From positions 124,001 through 188,000 of the forward strand of contig CAWKOG010000021.1 in the NCBI GenBank assembly GCA_963851215.1: a stretch of 64,000 nucleotides of DNA. Reading direction: 5' to 3'. Under the pieces are notes generated by a model. That model was not told where the DNA came from and made no database searches. It saw only the letters and a program-made list of their open reading frames with translations. Position numbers and translations under genes: made by a program. This document shows, piece by piece, positions 49,619 through 58,134 of the stretch. Position 1 is the first letter of the stretch, and every line of letters starts with the position of its first letter. Source of the stretch: DATKFM01 sp963851215 (GTDB lineage: Bacteria > Pseudomonadota > Alphaproteobacteria > Dongiales > Dongiaceae).

Positions 49619-50329
49619 ATGACCGCCGCCGCACCCCGAAGGCCTTCGCCGGCCGATGAATGGCGCAGCCGTATCCTGTACAAGGACGACCGGCTCCTGA
49701 TCATCGACAAGCCGGCCGGTCTGCCGGTCCATGGCGGCCCGCGCGGCGGGCCCAATCTCGAAGCGTTGCTGCCGCTGCTGGCCGATCATCCCAAACATGT
49801 GCCGATGCTGGCGCACCGGCTGGATGCCGACACCAGCGGCTGCCTGATCCTGGCGAAGAAGCGCAGCGCGCTGCGCAAGCTGCATGAGCTGTTCGCCGCC
49901 GGGAGCATCGGCAAGACCTACTGGGCCATTGTCGACGGCAAGCCGCCACAGGCCTCGGGAACGATCGACGCTCCCCTCAAGAAGATCAGCGACGTCAGCG
50001 GCTGGCGCATGATTGCCGATGCCGGCGGCCATCATGCCACCACGGACTACAAAATTCTTGGCCAGGCGGAGGCAATGACCTGGCTGGAGCTCAAGCCCCG
50101 CACCGGCCGCACGCACCAGATCCGCGTCCACTGCGCGTCGCTCGGCTGCCCGGTCCTCGGCGATCCCGTTTACGGCGCCGCGGGAAAGGACAGCAAGATT
50201 CCCATGCATCTGATCGCGCGGCGGATTTCGATTCCGTTCGATGATGGTGGAGCGCCGATCACGGCCGAAGCACCTGTGCCCGAACATCTGCGTGGGCGCT
50301 TCGAAGCGTGTGGATACAAGAGCAGCTAA
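49619..50329 (+). CDS. RluA family pseudouridine synthase
   Basis: A 236-residue pseudouridine synthase that isomerises uridines in rRNA or tRNA. The catalytic aspartate is in LAHRLDADTSGCLILAKK, the tyrosine in KTYWAIVDG and the third motif in LKPRTGRTHQIRVHCASLGCP. There is no S4 domain, as in RluA or TruC-like short enzymes; which position is modified cannot be told. The start at 49619 gives a family-sized protein; extension upstream reads through low-complexity sequence. Intact. Confidence 0.88.
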   Translation: MTAAAPRRPSPADEWRSRILYKDDRLLIIDKPAGLPVHGGPRGGPNLEALLPLLADHPKHVPMLAHRLDADTSGCLILAKKRSALRKLHELFAAGSIGKTYWAIVDGKPPQASGTIDAPLKKISDVSGWRMIADAGGHHATTDYKILGQAEAMTWLELKPRTGRTHQIRVHCASLGCPVLGDPVYGAAGKDSKIPMHLIARRISIPFDDGGAPITAEAPVPEHLRGRFEACGYKSS

Positions 50330-50348
50330 GCCAATCGCTTACCCTCAC

Positions 50349-50396
50349 TTGTCATCCCGGATAACCTCGCTGACGCTCGGCTTCCGGATGACAAAT
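50349..50396. repeat. TTGTCATCCCGG inverted repeat
   Basis: TTGTCATCCCGG at 50349-50360 faces CCGGATGACAAAT at 50384-50396. The arms pair over 11-12 bases with one mismatch, and the inside contains CGCTGACGCTCGG. It lies between the pseudouridine synthase and the aminotransferase, both on the plus strand, and could end the former transcript. Confidence 0.65.
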
Positions 50397-50492
50397 TTTA
50401 CTATGCCCTTCCAAAGCCGCCCAGCATTTGCGGAATCGGCAACCATGATCATAATAGCCTGAGTGCGAAGCAAATTCGCCGGAGAACGGATC

Positions 50493-51908
50493 ATGCCACT
50501 TGAATTGAAAGCGCCCGCCTCGAACTACAACACCGAGGAAATCTGGCGGAAGGACCGGGATCATTTCCTGCATCCCTGGACGCATTTCGATTCCTTCAGG
50601 AAGGACGGCTCGCTGGTCGTGGCCGAGGGCAGCGATGCCTACATCATCGACTCCCGCGGCAAGCGCTATCTCGATGGCATCGGCTCGCTCTGGTCCATGG
50701 GCATCGGCTATGGCCGGAATGAAATGGCCGATGCCATCGCCGAGCAGGTGCGCCGGCTGCCCTTCTTCAACACCTTTGTCGACACCACCAATCCGCCGGC
50801 TGCCGAACTGGCGGCGAAGCTGGCCGAGCTGGCGCCGGGCTCGCTCAATCACGTCGCCTTCGCCTGCACCGGTTCCGATGCCAACGACACCGCCGTACGG
50901 CTGACGCACTACTATCACGCGCGCCGCGGCAAGCCGCAGAAGCGCCATATCATCTCTCGCATAGACGCCTATCACGGCTCGACCTATCTCGGCATGTCGC
51001 TCACGGGACGCAGCAGCGACCGCTCGTCCCTGTTCCACTACATCACCGATATCGTGCATCACGTCTCCTCGCCCTATGTCTATCGGCGGCCGGAGGGCAT
51101 GACGCCCGAGCAGTTCTGCGATTTCCTGGTGAATGAGCTGGAGCAGAAAATTCTCGAGCTTGGCCCCGAAAATGTCGCCGCCTTCATTGCCGAACCGATC
51201 CTCGGCGCCGGCGGCGTGCTGGTGCCGCCCCTGGGCTATCACGGCCGTACCCGCGAGCTTTGCCGCAAATACGATATGCTCTACATCTCCGACGAGGTGG
51301 TCACCGCCTTCGGCCGCGTCGGCCATTGGTTCGCGTCCAAGGACGTCTTCGGCATCGAGCCCGACATCATCGTCACCGCGAAGGGCATCTCCTCGGGCTA
51401 CATTCCCCTGGCCGCGACGATCTTCTCCGATGCAGTGTATGACGTCATCGCCGCTCCCGATCCCGACGCCTGGTTCACCCATGGCTTCACCTATTCCGGC
51501 CATCCCGTGGCCTGCGTCGCCGGGCTGAAGAATATCGAGATCATGGAGCGGGAAGACCTTTGCGGCCATGTGCGCAAGGTCGGCCCATACTTGGAAAAAC
51601 GATTGCGCGACCTCTACAGCCTGCCCATCGTCGGCGATGTGCGCGGCCGGAACTTCATGATGTGCACCGAGTATGTCGCCGACAAGGAGACCAAGGCCGT
51701 GTTCGGCGAGGGCGTGGCCATCGGCAAGCGCATCTCCAGCTATTGCGAGGAGCTCGGCCTGATCGTGCGGCCGCTGGAGCATCTCAACATCATGTCGCCG
51801 CCGCTCATCCTGACGGAGGCGCAGGTGGACGAGATGGTGGACAAGCTCGAAGCCGGCATCCGCGCCACGATCGACAGCCTGATCCGCGACGGTCACAAAA
51901 TCGGCTGA
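50493..51908 (+). CDS. Class III aminotransferase (aspartate/omega-aminotransferase family)
   Basis: A 471-residue class III aminotransferase. The PLP lysine lies in IVTAKGISSGYIPLAA; other marks are the cofactor block FACTGSDANDTAVRLTHYYH, AYHGSTYLGMSLTG and YISDEVVTAFGRVGHWF. It resembles putrescine-, taurine- or beta-alanine-pyruvate transaminases. The following agmatinase-type gene and the nearby PuuA-like gene suggest a polyamine or aminoaldehyde role. The start at 50493 has GGAGA 7-8 bases upstream. Intact. Confidence 0.87.
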   Translation: MPLELKAPASNYNTEEIWRKDRDHFLHPWTHFDSFRKDGSLVVAEGSDAYIIDSRGKRYLDGIGSLWSMGIGYGRNEMADAIAEQVRRLPFFNTFVDTTNPPAAELAAKLAELAPGSLNHVAFACTGSDANDTAVRLTHYYHARRGKPQKRHIISRIDAYHGSTYLGMSLTGRSSDRSSLFHYITDIVHHVSSPYVYRRPEGMTPEQFCDFLVNELEQKILELGPENVAAFIAEPILGAGGVLVPPLGYHGRTRELCRKYDMLYISDEVVTAFGRVGHWFASKDVFGIEPDIIVTAKGISSGYIPLAATIFSDAVYDVIAAPDPDAWFTHGFTYSGHPVACVAGLKNIEIMEREDLCGHVRKVGPYLEKRLRDLYSLPIVGDVRGRNFMMCTEYVADKETKAVFGEGVAIGKRISSYCEELGLIVRPLEHLNIMSPPLILTEAQVDEMVDKLEAGIRATIDSLIRDGHKIG

Positions 51909-51978
51909 CCCAGCTTGTATTTGTCACGGTTTGGCACTATCTGCGGAGCCACCGGCGCCCGTCCGGCGGAGAACAAAG

Positions 51979-52932
51979 ATGCTTGAGCGGATTACCGACC
52001 GCGCCATCACGCGCAGCAGCAAAGACAGCATGGGCTATGAGCCCACCTATAGCGGCGTCACCAGCTTCCTGCGCCGCCGCTACACCAAGGACCTGACCGG
52101 CGTCGACGTGGCTGTCAGCGGCGTGGCGTTGGATACCGCGACGACCAACCGGCCGGGCGCCCGCTTCGGACCGCGCGCGCTCCGCGCCGCCTCGACCAAC
52201 ATGGCCTGGTTCGGCGGTCCCGGCCATTGGCATATGGATCCGTTCGAGACCCTGTCGGTCGTCGACTATGGCGATTGCTTCTTCGATCCCGGCAAGCCGC
52301 AGGAGATTGTCGGCGCCATCGAGGCCCATGCGACGGAGATACTCGATGCCGGCGCCACGCTGCTGACTCTCGGCGGCGACCATTTCATCGCCTATCCGCT
52401 GCTGCGCGCATACCAGAAGAAATACGGACCGCTGTCGCTGGTCCATTTCGACGCCCATTCCGACACCTGGCGCGAGGACGAGAAGCGCCTCGATCACGGC
52501 ACCATGTTCTTCCATGCCGCCCAGGAGAAGCTGGTCGATCCCGGGCATTCGGTGCAGATCGGCCTGCGCACCCACAACGACGAGACCCATGGTTTCAATA
52601 TTCTCGACGCCAATTGGGTGCACGAGAAGGGACCGCAGGCGGTCATCGACGAGGTGAAGAAGATCGTCGGCAAGCGCAAAGCCTATCTGTCATTCGATAT
52701 CGACTGCCTTGATCCCGCCTATGCGCCGGGCACCGGTACGCCGGTCTGCGGCGGACTCACGACCTGGCAAGCGCAGCGCATTATCCGCGGCCTCGTCGAT
52801 ATCGATTTCGTCGGCATGGACCTGGTGGAGGTGGCGCCCGCCTACGACGTCGGCGAGATCACCGCGCTGGCTGGCGCGAGTCTGTGCCTGGACTATCTCT
52901 GCCTGCTGGCGACGCGAAGGAAGAAGAAGTAA
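51979..52932 (+). CDS. speB: Agmatinase/ureohydrolase family protein
   Basis: A 317-residue ureohydrolase. All three manganese ligand blocks are present: LGGDHFIAYP, VHFDAHSDTW and SFDIDCLDPAYAPGTGTP. Agmatinase converts agmatine to putrescine and urea; guanidinobutyrase and guanidinopropionase are close relatives and cannot be excluded. It starts 70 bases after the aminotransferase with GGAGA before the ATG at 51979, so both may be one transcript that interconverts guanidino and amino compounds. Intact. Confidence 0.85.
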   Translation: MLERITDRAITRSSKDSMGYEPTYSGVTSFLRRRYTKDLTGVDVAVSGVALDTATTNRPGARFGPRALRAASTNMAWFGGPGHWHMDPFETLSVVDYGDCFFDPGKPQEIVGAIEAHATEILDAGATLLTLGGDHFIAYPLLRAYQKKYGPLSLVHFDAHSDTWREDEKRLDHGTMFFHAAQEKLVDPGHSVQIGLRTHNDETHGFNILDANWVHEKGPQAVIDEVKKIVGKRKAYLSFDIDCLDPAYAPGTGTPVCGGLTTWQAQRIIRGLVDIDFVGMDLVEVAPAYDVGEITALAGASLCLDYLCLLATRRKKK

Positions 52933-52938
52933 TCACAT

Positions 52939-53012
52939 TTGTCATCCCGGAAACCGCGCTTCCCAAGCAAACGCGAAGCGTTTGTCTCGTGCGCGGTTAT
53001 CCGGGATGACAA
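52939..53012. repeat. Nested TTGTCATCCCGG palindrome between convergent genes
   Basis: Outer arms TTGTCATCCCGGA and TCCGGGATGACAA bound the element, an inner pair AACCGCGC / GCGCGGTT follows, and at the centre CAAACGC-GAA-GCGTTTG forms a perfect 7-base hairpin. It lies exactly between the convergent agmatinase and substrate-binding protein genes, so a bidirectional terminator role is likely. Confidence 0.7.
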
Positions 53013-53036
53013 CTTTGGTTGCGGCGAACACGCCGC

Positions 53037-54182
53037 CTACTGCTGCAGCACCTGCGACACGAACTGCTCGATGAAATAGCCCTTATAAGCGCCCGGTATC
53101 CACGGCCGGCCATTCTGCTGGCGCTGATCTTCGGGGATCAGCGCGTTCTCGCCCGATATGTCCGTGCGCGCGAGATAGCTGCCGATGGTGGCGTTGAGCT
53201 GCTTCTGCACGTCGGCCTGGATCAGGTAGCTGACGAACAGCAGCGCCGCCGCCTTGTGCGGGGCGTTGGCAGGAATGCCCAGGCTGTCGCCGCCGCCGGG
53301 CATGCCGAGCGTGGGGATGTAGAGTTTCGCCCGCTTGAACAGCGTGCCCTTGGAGAGCGACACCGCGGTGTCGTCGTCCCAGGCCGAGGCCATCATCACC
53401 TCGCCTTGGTTCACGCGGTCGAGGGAGTCGTTGTTCGACGCCGTGATGGTGAACTTGTCCTCATTGGCGTTGAACCAGTCCCACACCTTGCCCCAGTCGG
53501 CGACCTTCGCCTTGTCCAGTTCGGTATCGCCGTCATATCGCTTCTCGTCGCCGAGGATGTTGACGATCGCCGCCTGCACGAAAGCCTGGCCGGAACCGCC
53601 TTTGGACGGATCGTTGAAAGCGAACTGCCCGGGATTGGCGTCGAGCCAGGCCGTGAATTCGTCCCAGGTCTGCGGCGGTGTCGGCACTTTCTCCGGGTCA
53701 TACACGAAACCGGTCTGGTTGCGGTAGACCGGCACCAGATAGCCGCCGGTGGCATAGCCTTCCTGCACCGTCGACAACTTTGCATCAAGCTTGTCGGAGT
53801 CGGGGATCACCCCCACCAGCGGGCCATAGAGCGCCTTGGCATCCAGCAGGCCCTTCAACTCCACGCCCCCCACCAGCAGCGCGTCGATGGTGCCTTCGGC
53901 GCTCGACGCCTCGGCCACCACCTTGCCGATATTCGCCGGCCGGTCGCCGGTGACGACATTCACGGCGATGCCGTACTTGGCCTCGAAATCCTTGGCCGCG
54001 GTGCGCCAGAACTCCTCGCCCCACCAGGCGTAGAAGGTCATGCTGCCTTCTGCCTTCGCCGCTTCCACGACCTTGTCCCATGGCTGGGTCAGCAAATCGT
54101 CGGCAGCGTTGGCAAATCCAGGTCCGGCGGTGAGCGCCGCCAAACCGACAGCGGCGGACAGGAAAGCGCGTCTTGTGGTCAT
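53037..54182 (-). CDS. ABC transporter substrate-binding protein (PotD-like), Tat signal
   Basis: A 381-residue periplasmic binding protein of the extracellular solute-binding family 1 type. The N-terminus has a Tat-like motif TTRRAFLSAAVG and a cleavage region at ANAA. The mature part starts DDLLTQPWDKVVEAAKAEGS, with the family hinge blocks YAWWGEEFW and PVYRNQTGFVYDPEKV. The last gene of a four-gene unit on the minus strand, 50 bases after the second permease. Spermidine/putrescine, thiamine or iron-type substrates share this fold; the nearby polyamine genes favour the first, as inference. Confidence 0.8.
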   Translation of the reverse strand: MTTRRAFLSAAVGLAALTAGPGFANAADDLLTQPWDKVVEAAKAEGSMTFYAWWGEEFWRTAAKDFEAKYGIAVNVVTGDRPANIGKVVAEASSAEGTIDALLVGGVELKGLLDAKALYGPLVGVIPDSDKLDAKLSTVQEGYATGGYLVPVYRNQTGFVYDPEKVPTPPQTWDEFTAWLDANPGQFAFNDPSKGGSGQAFVQAAIVNILGDEKRYDGDTELDKAKVADWGKVWDWFNANEDKFTITASNNDSLDRVNQGEVMMASAWDDDTAVSLSKGTLFKRAKLYIPTLGMPGGGDSLGIPANAPHKAAALLFVSYLIQADVQKQLNATIGSYLARTDISGENALIPEDQRQQNGRPWIPGAYKGYFIEQFVSQVLQQ

Positions 54183-54232
54183 CTTCGTCTCCTCCCTCTG
54201 TTTGACCCCGGCGGATCGCCGGCGGCCGTTTG

Positions 54233-55096
54233 TCAAAGCTTTCCGAAAGCGGAGGACAGATACTCCGTCTTCAGAAAGCGCTCTGCGATAAACAAAAGCG
54301 CGACGCTGGGCACCATCAGGATGATTGAAACCACGGCGGCGTTGGTGCGCACGAAATGATAGCCCAGATAGTCGAACAGCACTGTCGGTATGGTCTGGAA
54401 TGTGGGCGTGCCGATCACGAAGGTCAGGTTGAATTCTTCCAGGCTGTTGATGAAGGTGAACACCGCGCCGGCGAACAGGCCGGGCATGACCAGGGGAATC
54501 AACACATGCCACACTAGCGCCAACTGCCCGGCGCCGAGATTGCGCGCGGCGTCGATCACGTCCTGCGGGATGGCCTCGAACGCGGTGGCGAGAATACGCA
54601 GCATATAGGGCATGCTGAGCAGCGTGTGGCCGATCACCAGGCCAACGAAGGTCTGCGACAGGCCGAGGCCCTGGAACACGCGGCTGAGAAACATGGCGAT
54701 CACCATGGCCGGCAGCACGATCGGCAGCAGGATGAGGACGCGCAGCGCTTCCTTGCCGGGAAACTGGCAGCGGCCCAGCGCATAGGCCGTGGGCAGCGAC
54801 AGCAGGAAGGACACCACCGTAACAATGGGCGCCAGGATGAAGCTGGTGCTGACCGCGCGGCCGATCTCCGAGAATTCGAACACATATTCCCACTGCGCCA
54901 GCGACAGGCTCGGCGGCAGGATCGCCGGCGGCGACCAGGGCTCGTCCGGATTCACCAGCGACCACATGACGGCCATGAATAGCGGCACGCCGGTCCAGAG
55001 CACCAGAAGCGCGATGACCAGCCGCGCCAGGAAACGGCGCAGGGTCAGCCGCGCGCGGCGGCGCGGCGCGGGCATGGCCATGGCCGCGGCGGTCAC
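54233..55096 (-). CDS. ABC transporter permease (PotC-like)
   Basis: A 287-residue inner-membrane permease with about six helices. The conserved cytoplasmic EAA loop reads EAIPQDVIDAARNLGAGQ, which docks onto the ATPase. The start is GTG at 55096, overlapping the stop of the first permease as GTGA. The arrangement ATPase, permease, permease, binding protein is the Pot/Fut-type order. Intact. Confidence 0.85.
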   Translation of the reverse strand: MTAAAMAMPAPRRRARLTLRRFLARLVIALLVLWTGVPLFMAVMWSLVNPDEPWSPPAILPPSLSLAQWEYVFEFSEIGRAVSTSFILAPIVTVVSFLLSLPTAYALGRCQFPGKEALRVLILLPIVLPAMVIAMFLSRVFQGLGLSQTFVGLVIGHTLLSMPYMLRILATAFEAIPQDVIDAARNLGAGQLALVWHVLIPLVMPGLFAGAVFTFINSLEEFNLTFVIGTPTFQTIPTVLFDYLGYHFVRTNAAVVSIILMVPSVALLFIAERFLKTEYLSSAFGKL

Positions 55097-55950
55097 CGTC
55101 CCATCTCCTGCAGCGCGCGGGCGGTGCGCGCATAGACACCAACGAACAGCAGCGAGGTGACGACAATGACGACGCCGATGCAGGCGGCCGGCCCCCATTG
55201 CTGCAGGGTGAAGGCATCGGTGTACATCAGCACCGACAGCGATGAGGGATAGACCGGCCCCGCCACCCGCGTGATGGCGAAATCGCCGAAGGTCAGGATG
55301 AAAACCAGCACGATGGCGATCAGGATGCCCGGCACGGACAGGGGCAGCGTGACATGGAAGATCACGCGGAGCGGGCTGGCGCCGAGATTGCGCGCCGCGT
55401 CCTCGATGTCCGTGCGGATGGTCTGCAGTACCGACGCCAGGATCAGCAGCTGGAACGGCAGGTTCTTCCAGATCTGGATGACCAGCACGTTCCAGCCGAA
55501 CTTGTCGTTCAGCATGCGGAACGGCCGGTCGATCAGCCCGAGTTCCATCAGCAGGCTGTTGAGGATGCCGTTATAGGCCAGCACATTGAGGATCAGGAAA
55601 GCGGCGACCAATGCCGGCACGAACAGCGGGATCTTGACGATCGAGCCGATGGTGCGCGTGCCGAAGCCGCGCCGCCGCAGGAACAGCGCCAGGGGATAGG
55701 CAAAGATCAGGGTGCCGAACGCGCTGCCCAGGCCCACCTTCAGCGAGAACAGGAAGCTATCGATGAAGGTCCTGTCGAAGATGACCTGCCAGTACTCGCC
55801 CGTCAGCCGCGACTCGCCGACCAGCGAGTAGAGGCCGATGCTCTGCAGGAAGGTCATGGCGATGGCGGCAGCGAGGAAGCAGAAGATGAACCCCGCCCCG
55901 GGAATGATGAGCAGCAACAGGGCTGGCCAGCGGGGCTGCAGGGTATTCAT
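55093..55950 (-). CDS. ABC transporter permease (PotB-like)
   Basis: A 285-residue membrane protein. It has about six transmembrane helices, beginning PALLLLIIPGAGFIFCFLAA, and the EAA loop DIEDAARNLGASPLRVIFHV. The ATG at 55950 overlaps the ATPase stop by 4 bases and the TGA overlaps the next start by 3 bases, so all four proteins of the transporter look translationally coupled up to the binding protein. Intact. Confidence 0.85.
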   Translation of the reverse strand: MNTLQPRWPALLLLIIPGAGFIFCFLAAAIAMTFLQSIGLYSLVGESRLTGEYWQVIFDRTFIDSFLFSLKVGLGSAFGTLIFAYPLALFLRRRGFGTRTIGSIVKIPLFVPALVAAFLILNVLAYNGILNSLLMELGLIDRPFRMLNDKFGWNVLVIQIWKNLPFQLLILASVLQTIRTDIEDAARNLGASPLRVIFHVTLPLSVPGILIAIVLVFILTFGDFAITRVAGPVYPSSLSVLMYTDAFTLQQWGPAACIGVVIVVTSLLFVGVYARTARALQEMGR

Positions 55951-56978
55951 GCGACGATCCGCACCCGGTCCGGCCGCACGGCGAAGGATACGCGCTGGCC
56001 TTCCCGCAAGACCACGCCGCTATCGACCTGCGCCCGCAATTGCTGTCCGGCCGCTTCCACCAGCAACTCGGTGAAATTGCCGCGGAACACGGCGCTGCGC
56101 AGGATGGCGTCGCGGATATTGCCGGTGCCGTCGGGCACGAGCTGCATATCTTCGGGCCGCCAGCTCAATCTTGCACCGCCATGCGCCGGCCTCTCACCGG
56201 TAAAGGCGAAACGTCCCACCGCCGTCTCGGCCATGCCGTCGGCAATCGCTGTTACCGCGACGATGTTCGCCGCGCCCAGGAAATCCGCGACGAAGGCGCT
56301 GCGCGGCTGGCGGTAGATGGTGGCGGGATCGCCCTCCTGCTCGATGCGGCCGCCATTCATCACCACGATCCGGTCGGAGATCGCCATCGCCTCCGATTGG
56401 TCGTGGGTGACGTAGAGCGTGGTGATGCGCAGCCGCCGCTGCAGGTCCCGGATCTCGATGCGCACTTTCTCGCGCAGCTTGGCGTCCAGGTTCGACAGCG
56501 GCTCGTCGAACAGCAGGATATCGGGCCGCGTGACGATGGCGCGCGCCAGCGCCACGCGCTGCTGCTGTCCGCCGGAGAGTTCGCCCGGCCGCCGCTTCTC
56601 CAGGCCGCGCAGGCTCACCATGTCCAGCGCCTCGGCGATGCGGCTCTCCCGCTCCGCCGCCGACAGCTTCCGCATGCGCAGGCCGAAGGCGATATTGTCC
56701 GCCACCGACATGTGGGGAAAAAGCGCATAGGATTGGAACACCATCGCGGTGTTGCGCCGGTGCGGCGGCACATCGGTCATCTGGCGGTCGCCGAACCGGA
56801 TCTCGCCGCCGTCGGGCGCGATGAAGCCGGCGACCATGCGCAGCGTCGTGGTCTTGCCGCAGCCCGACGGCCCGAGCAGCGTCACGAACTCGCCATCGGC
56901 CACATCGAGCGAGACATCATCGACGGCGGTGAAGCCGCCATAACGCCGCGTCACATGGGCCAGGGTCAGCGTGCTCAT
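55947..56978 (-). CDS. ABC transporter ATP-binding protein (PotA-like)
   Basis: A 343-residue ABC ATPase. Walker A is LLGPSGCGKTT, the Q-loop FQSYALFPHM, the signature ELSGGQQQRVALARA, Walker B DILLFDEPLSNLDA and the switch histidine VTHDQSEAM. A C-terminal TOBE-type domain (from about residue 235) ends RVSFAVRPDRVRIVA, the PotA/FbpC type. The first gene of the transporter operon. The start at 56978 is the ATG before STLTLAHV; reading further upstream is basic low-complexity text. Confidence 0.9.
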   Translation of the reverse strand: MSTLTLAHVTRRYGGFTAVDDVSLDVADGEFVTLLGPSGCGKTTTLRMVAGFIAPDGGEIRFGDRQMTDVPPHRRNTAMVFQSYALFPHMSVADNIAFGLRMRKLSAAERESRIAEALDMVSLRGLEKRRPGELSGGQQQRVALARAIVTRPDILLFDEPLSNLDAKLREKVRIEIRDLQRRLRITTLYVTHDQSEAMAISDRIVVMNGGRIEQEGDPATIYRQPRSAFVADFLGAANIVAVTAIADGMAETAVGRFAFTGERPAHGGARLSWRPEDMQLVPDGTGNIRDAILRSAVFRGNFTELLVEAAGQQLRAQVDSGVVLREGQRVSFAVRPDRVRIVA

Positions 56979-57106
56979 CGTTGCGTCGGGGCGCCGGTCA
57001 CACCGCCGGCCGCAGGCCCAGGGAGGTTTGCAAGCGAGCGATCCGGCATCTCTGGAGTCCCCATGGCAAACCCGCGCCCCGACGCAAGACGACCTCAAGG
57101 TAGCAT

Positions 57107-57135
57107 AATTTTGGCATATTGCCAGATTTTGTCAA
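57107..57135 (-). promoter_or_regulatory. Candidate promoter with palindromic operator for the transporter operon
   Basis: On the minus strand a perfect TTGACA (57135-57130) is followed, after 17-18 bases, by an AT-rich stretch (AAAATTAT). Between them lies the palindrome TGGCATATTGCCA (57112-57124, 5-base arms, 3-base centre), a plausible repressor site in the spacer. It sits about 130 bases before the ATPase start. The -10 element is poor. Confidence 0.35.
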
Positions 57136-57218
57136 TTTATGTGGAATTTTGTGTCGGCCGGGAAATGACTGGGTTATCTTGGAGTTCCAACGCTGTAATT
57201 GGCGATCGAGGTTCGAAA

Positions 57219-57429
57219 ATTTGTCATCCCGGAGATTGCACTTCAGCGCAATCATCCGGGACCCAAGCTCACGATCCCATTCAATTTGTGTCGACGATCG
57301 CAGGGAGCGGCGGGTCAAGTCACAGTCAGCGCCGGCACACACCAAGCCTGCGATCGATACCACTCCGGACCGCCCGTGTTCTTGGGTCCCGGGTTCCGTC
57401 GCTGAAGCGCCGGACCCGGGATGACAAAT
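57219..57429. repeat. 211-base element with 14-base terminal inverted repeats
   Basis: Perfect inverted repeats ATTTGTCATCCCGG (57219-57232) and CCGGGATGACAAAT (57416-57429) bound 211 bases with no coding content. Inside, further CCGG-rich segments lie next to both ends. It is the longest member of the TGTCATCCC family here and resembles a MITE or two adjacent palindromes. It ends 12 bases before the stop of the RraA-like gene, so it may supply the terminator. Confidence 0.6.
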
Positions 57430-57441
57430 CGGAGGTCACCG

Positions 57442-58131
57442 TCACTCCACCTCCACCACCCGATCCGACGCCAGCACGCTCTTGAAGAACTCCGGCACCT
57501 GCAGACCACCCTTCACCTTGGCGTCGAGCGCCGCTTCGGCTGTGCGGATGTCCGCCAGCTTGGCGATGACAGCGGCCGCCTCCGAGCGCCGGATGATCAC
57601 GATACCATCCACATCGCCGATGACGATGTCGCCGGACTCCACGACCGAGCCACCGACCACCACCGGCAGTCCCACCGTCCCCGGCCCGACCCGCGCCGGC
57701 GAGTTCGGCGTCACGCCCGCACAGTAGATCGGCAGCCCCACGGCCTGGATGCCTGGCAGGTCGCGGGCAAGCCCGTCGGTCACCAGGCCGGCGAGGCCGC
57801 GATTGCGCGCCATGCCCATAAAGAGATCGCCCACCAGCGCCGTCGCGGTGAAGCCGTCCGTGGCAGCCACCACCACGTCGCCCGCCTTCGCCACCTCGAG
57901 CGCGCCGAATGCCGCCAGGTTGTCCGCCGGGCCGCAATGGCAGGTGACGGCCACGCCCACCATCACGGATTTCACCGGCAGCAGCGGCTTGATGCGATAG
58001 TCCAGCGCGCCGCGGCCACCCAGCGCGTCGACCACATAGCCGGTCGGCACATCGGCGAAGGCGGCAACCTCCGCCGGCGTCGGCCGGGGAAAGTTGCGGC
58101 GGATGGTAAGGGCGGGCGGATCCTTGATCAT
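57442..58131 (-). CDS. RraA-like / 4-hydroxy-4-methyl-2-oxoglutarate aldolase family protein
   Basis: A 229-residue protein of the RraA/HMG aldolase family. The core shows VVAATDG...GDLFMGMARNRGLAGLVTDGLARDLPGI, where the R and D of G-x-x-R-D coordinate the metal and the substrate, and PVVVGGSVVESGDIVIGDVDG. The family splits aromatic-degradation keto-acids such as 4-carboxy-4-hydroxy-2-oxoadipate, though some members only bind RNase E. The neighbouring oxidase and hydrolase favour a catabolic aldolase. It starts 3 bases after the stop of the alpha-hydroxy-acid oxidase and is the last gene of the unit. Intact. Confidence 0.82.
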   Translation of the reverse strand: MIKDPPALTIRRNFPRPTPAEVAAFADVPTGYVVDALGGRGALDYRIKPLLPVKSVMVGVAVTCHCGPADNLAAFGALEVAKAGDVVVAATDGFTATALVGDLFMGMARNRGLAGLVTDGLARDLPGIQAVGLPIYCAGVTPNSPARVGPGTVGLPVVVGGSVVESGDIVIGDVDGIVIIRRSEAAAVIAKLADIRTAEAALDAKVKGGLQVPEFFKSVLASDRVVEVE

Positions 58132-58134
58132 GAT

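Larger units (their letters stand above)
56979..57441. other. Promoter region and repeat between the RraA-like and transporter genes
   Basis: About 460 bases between two minus-strand genes with no gene. It contains the promoter candidate at 57107-57135 and the repeat element at 57219-57429, described separately. An AT-rich part at about 57100-57200 stands out from the GC-rich surroundings and is the likely transcription start region for the transporter operon. Confidence 0.6.
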
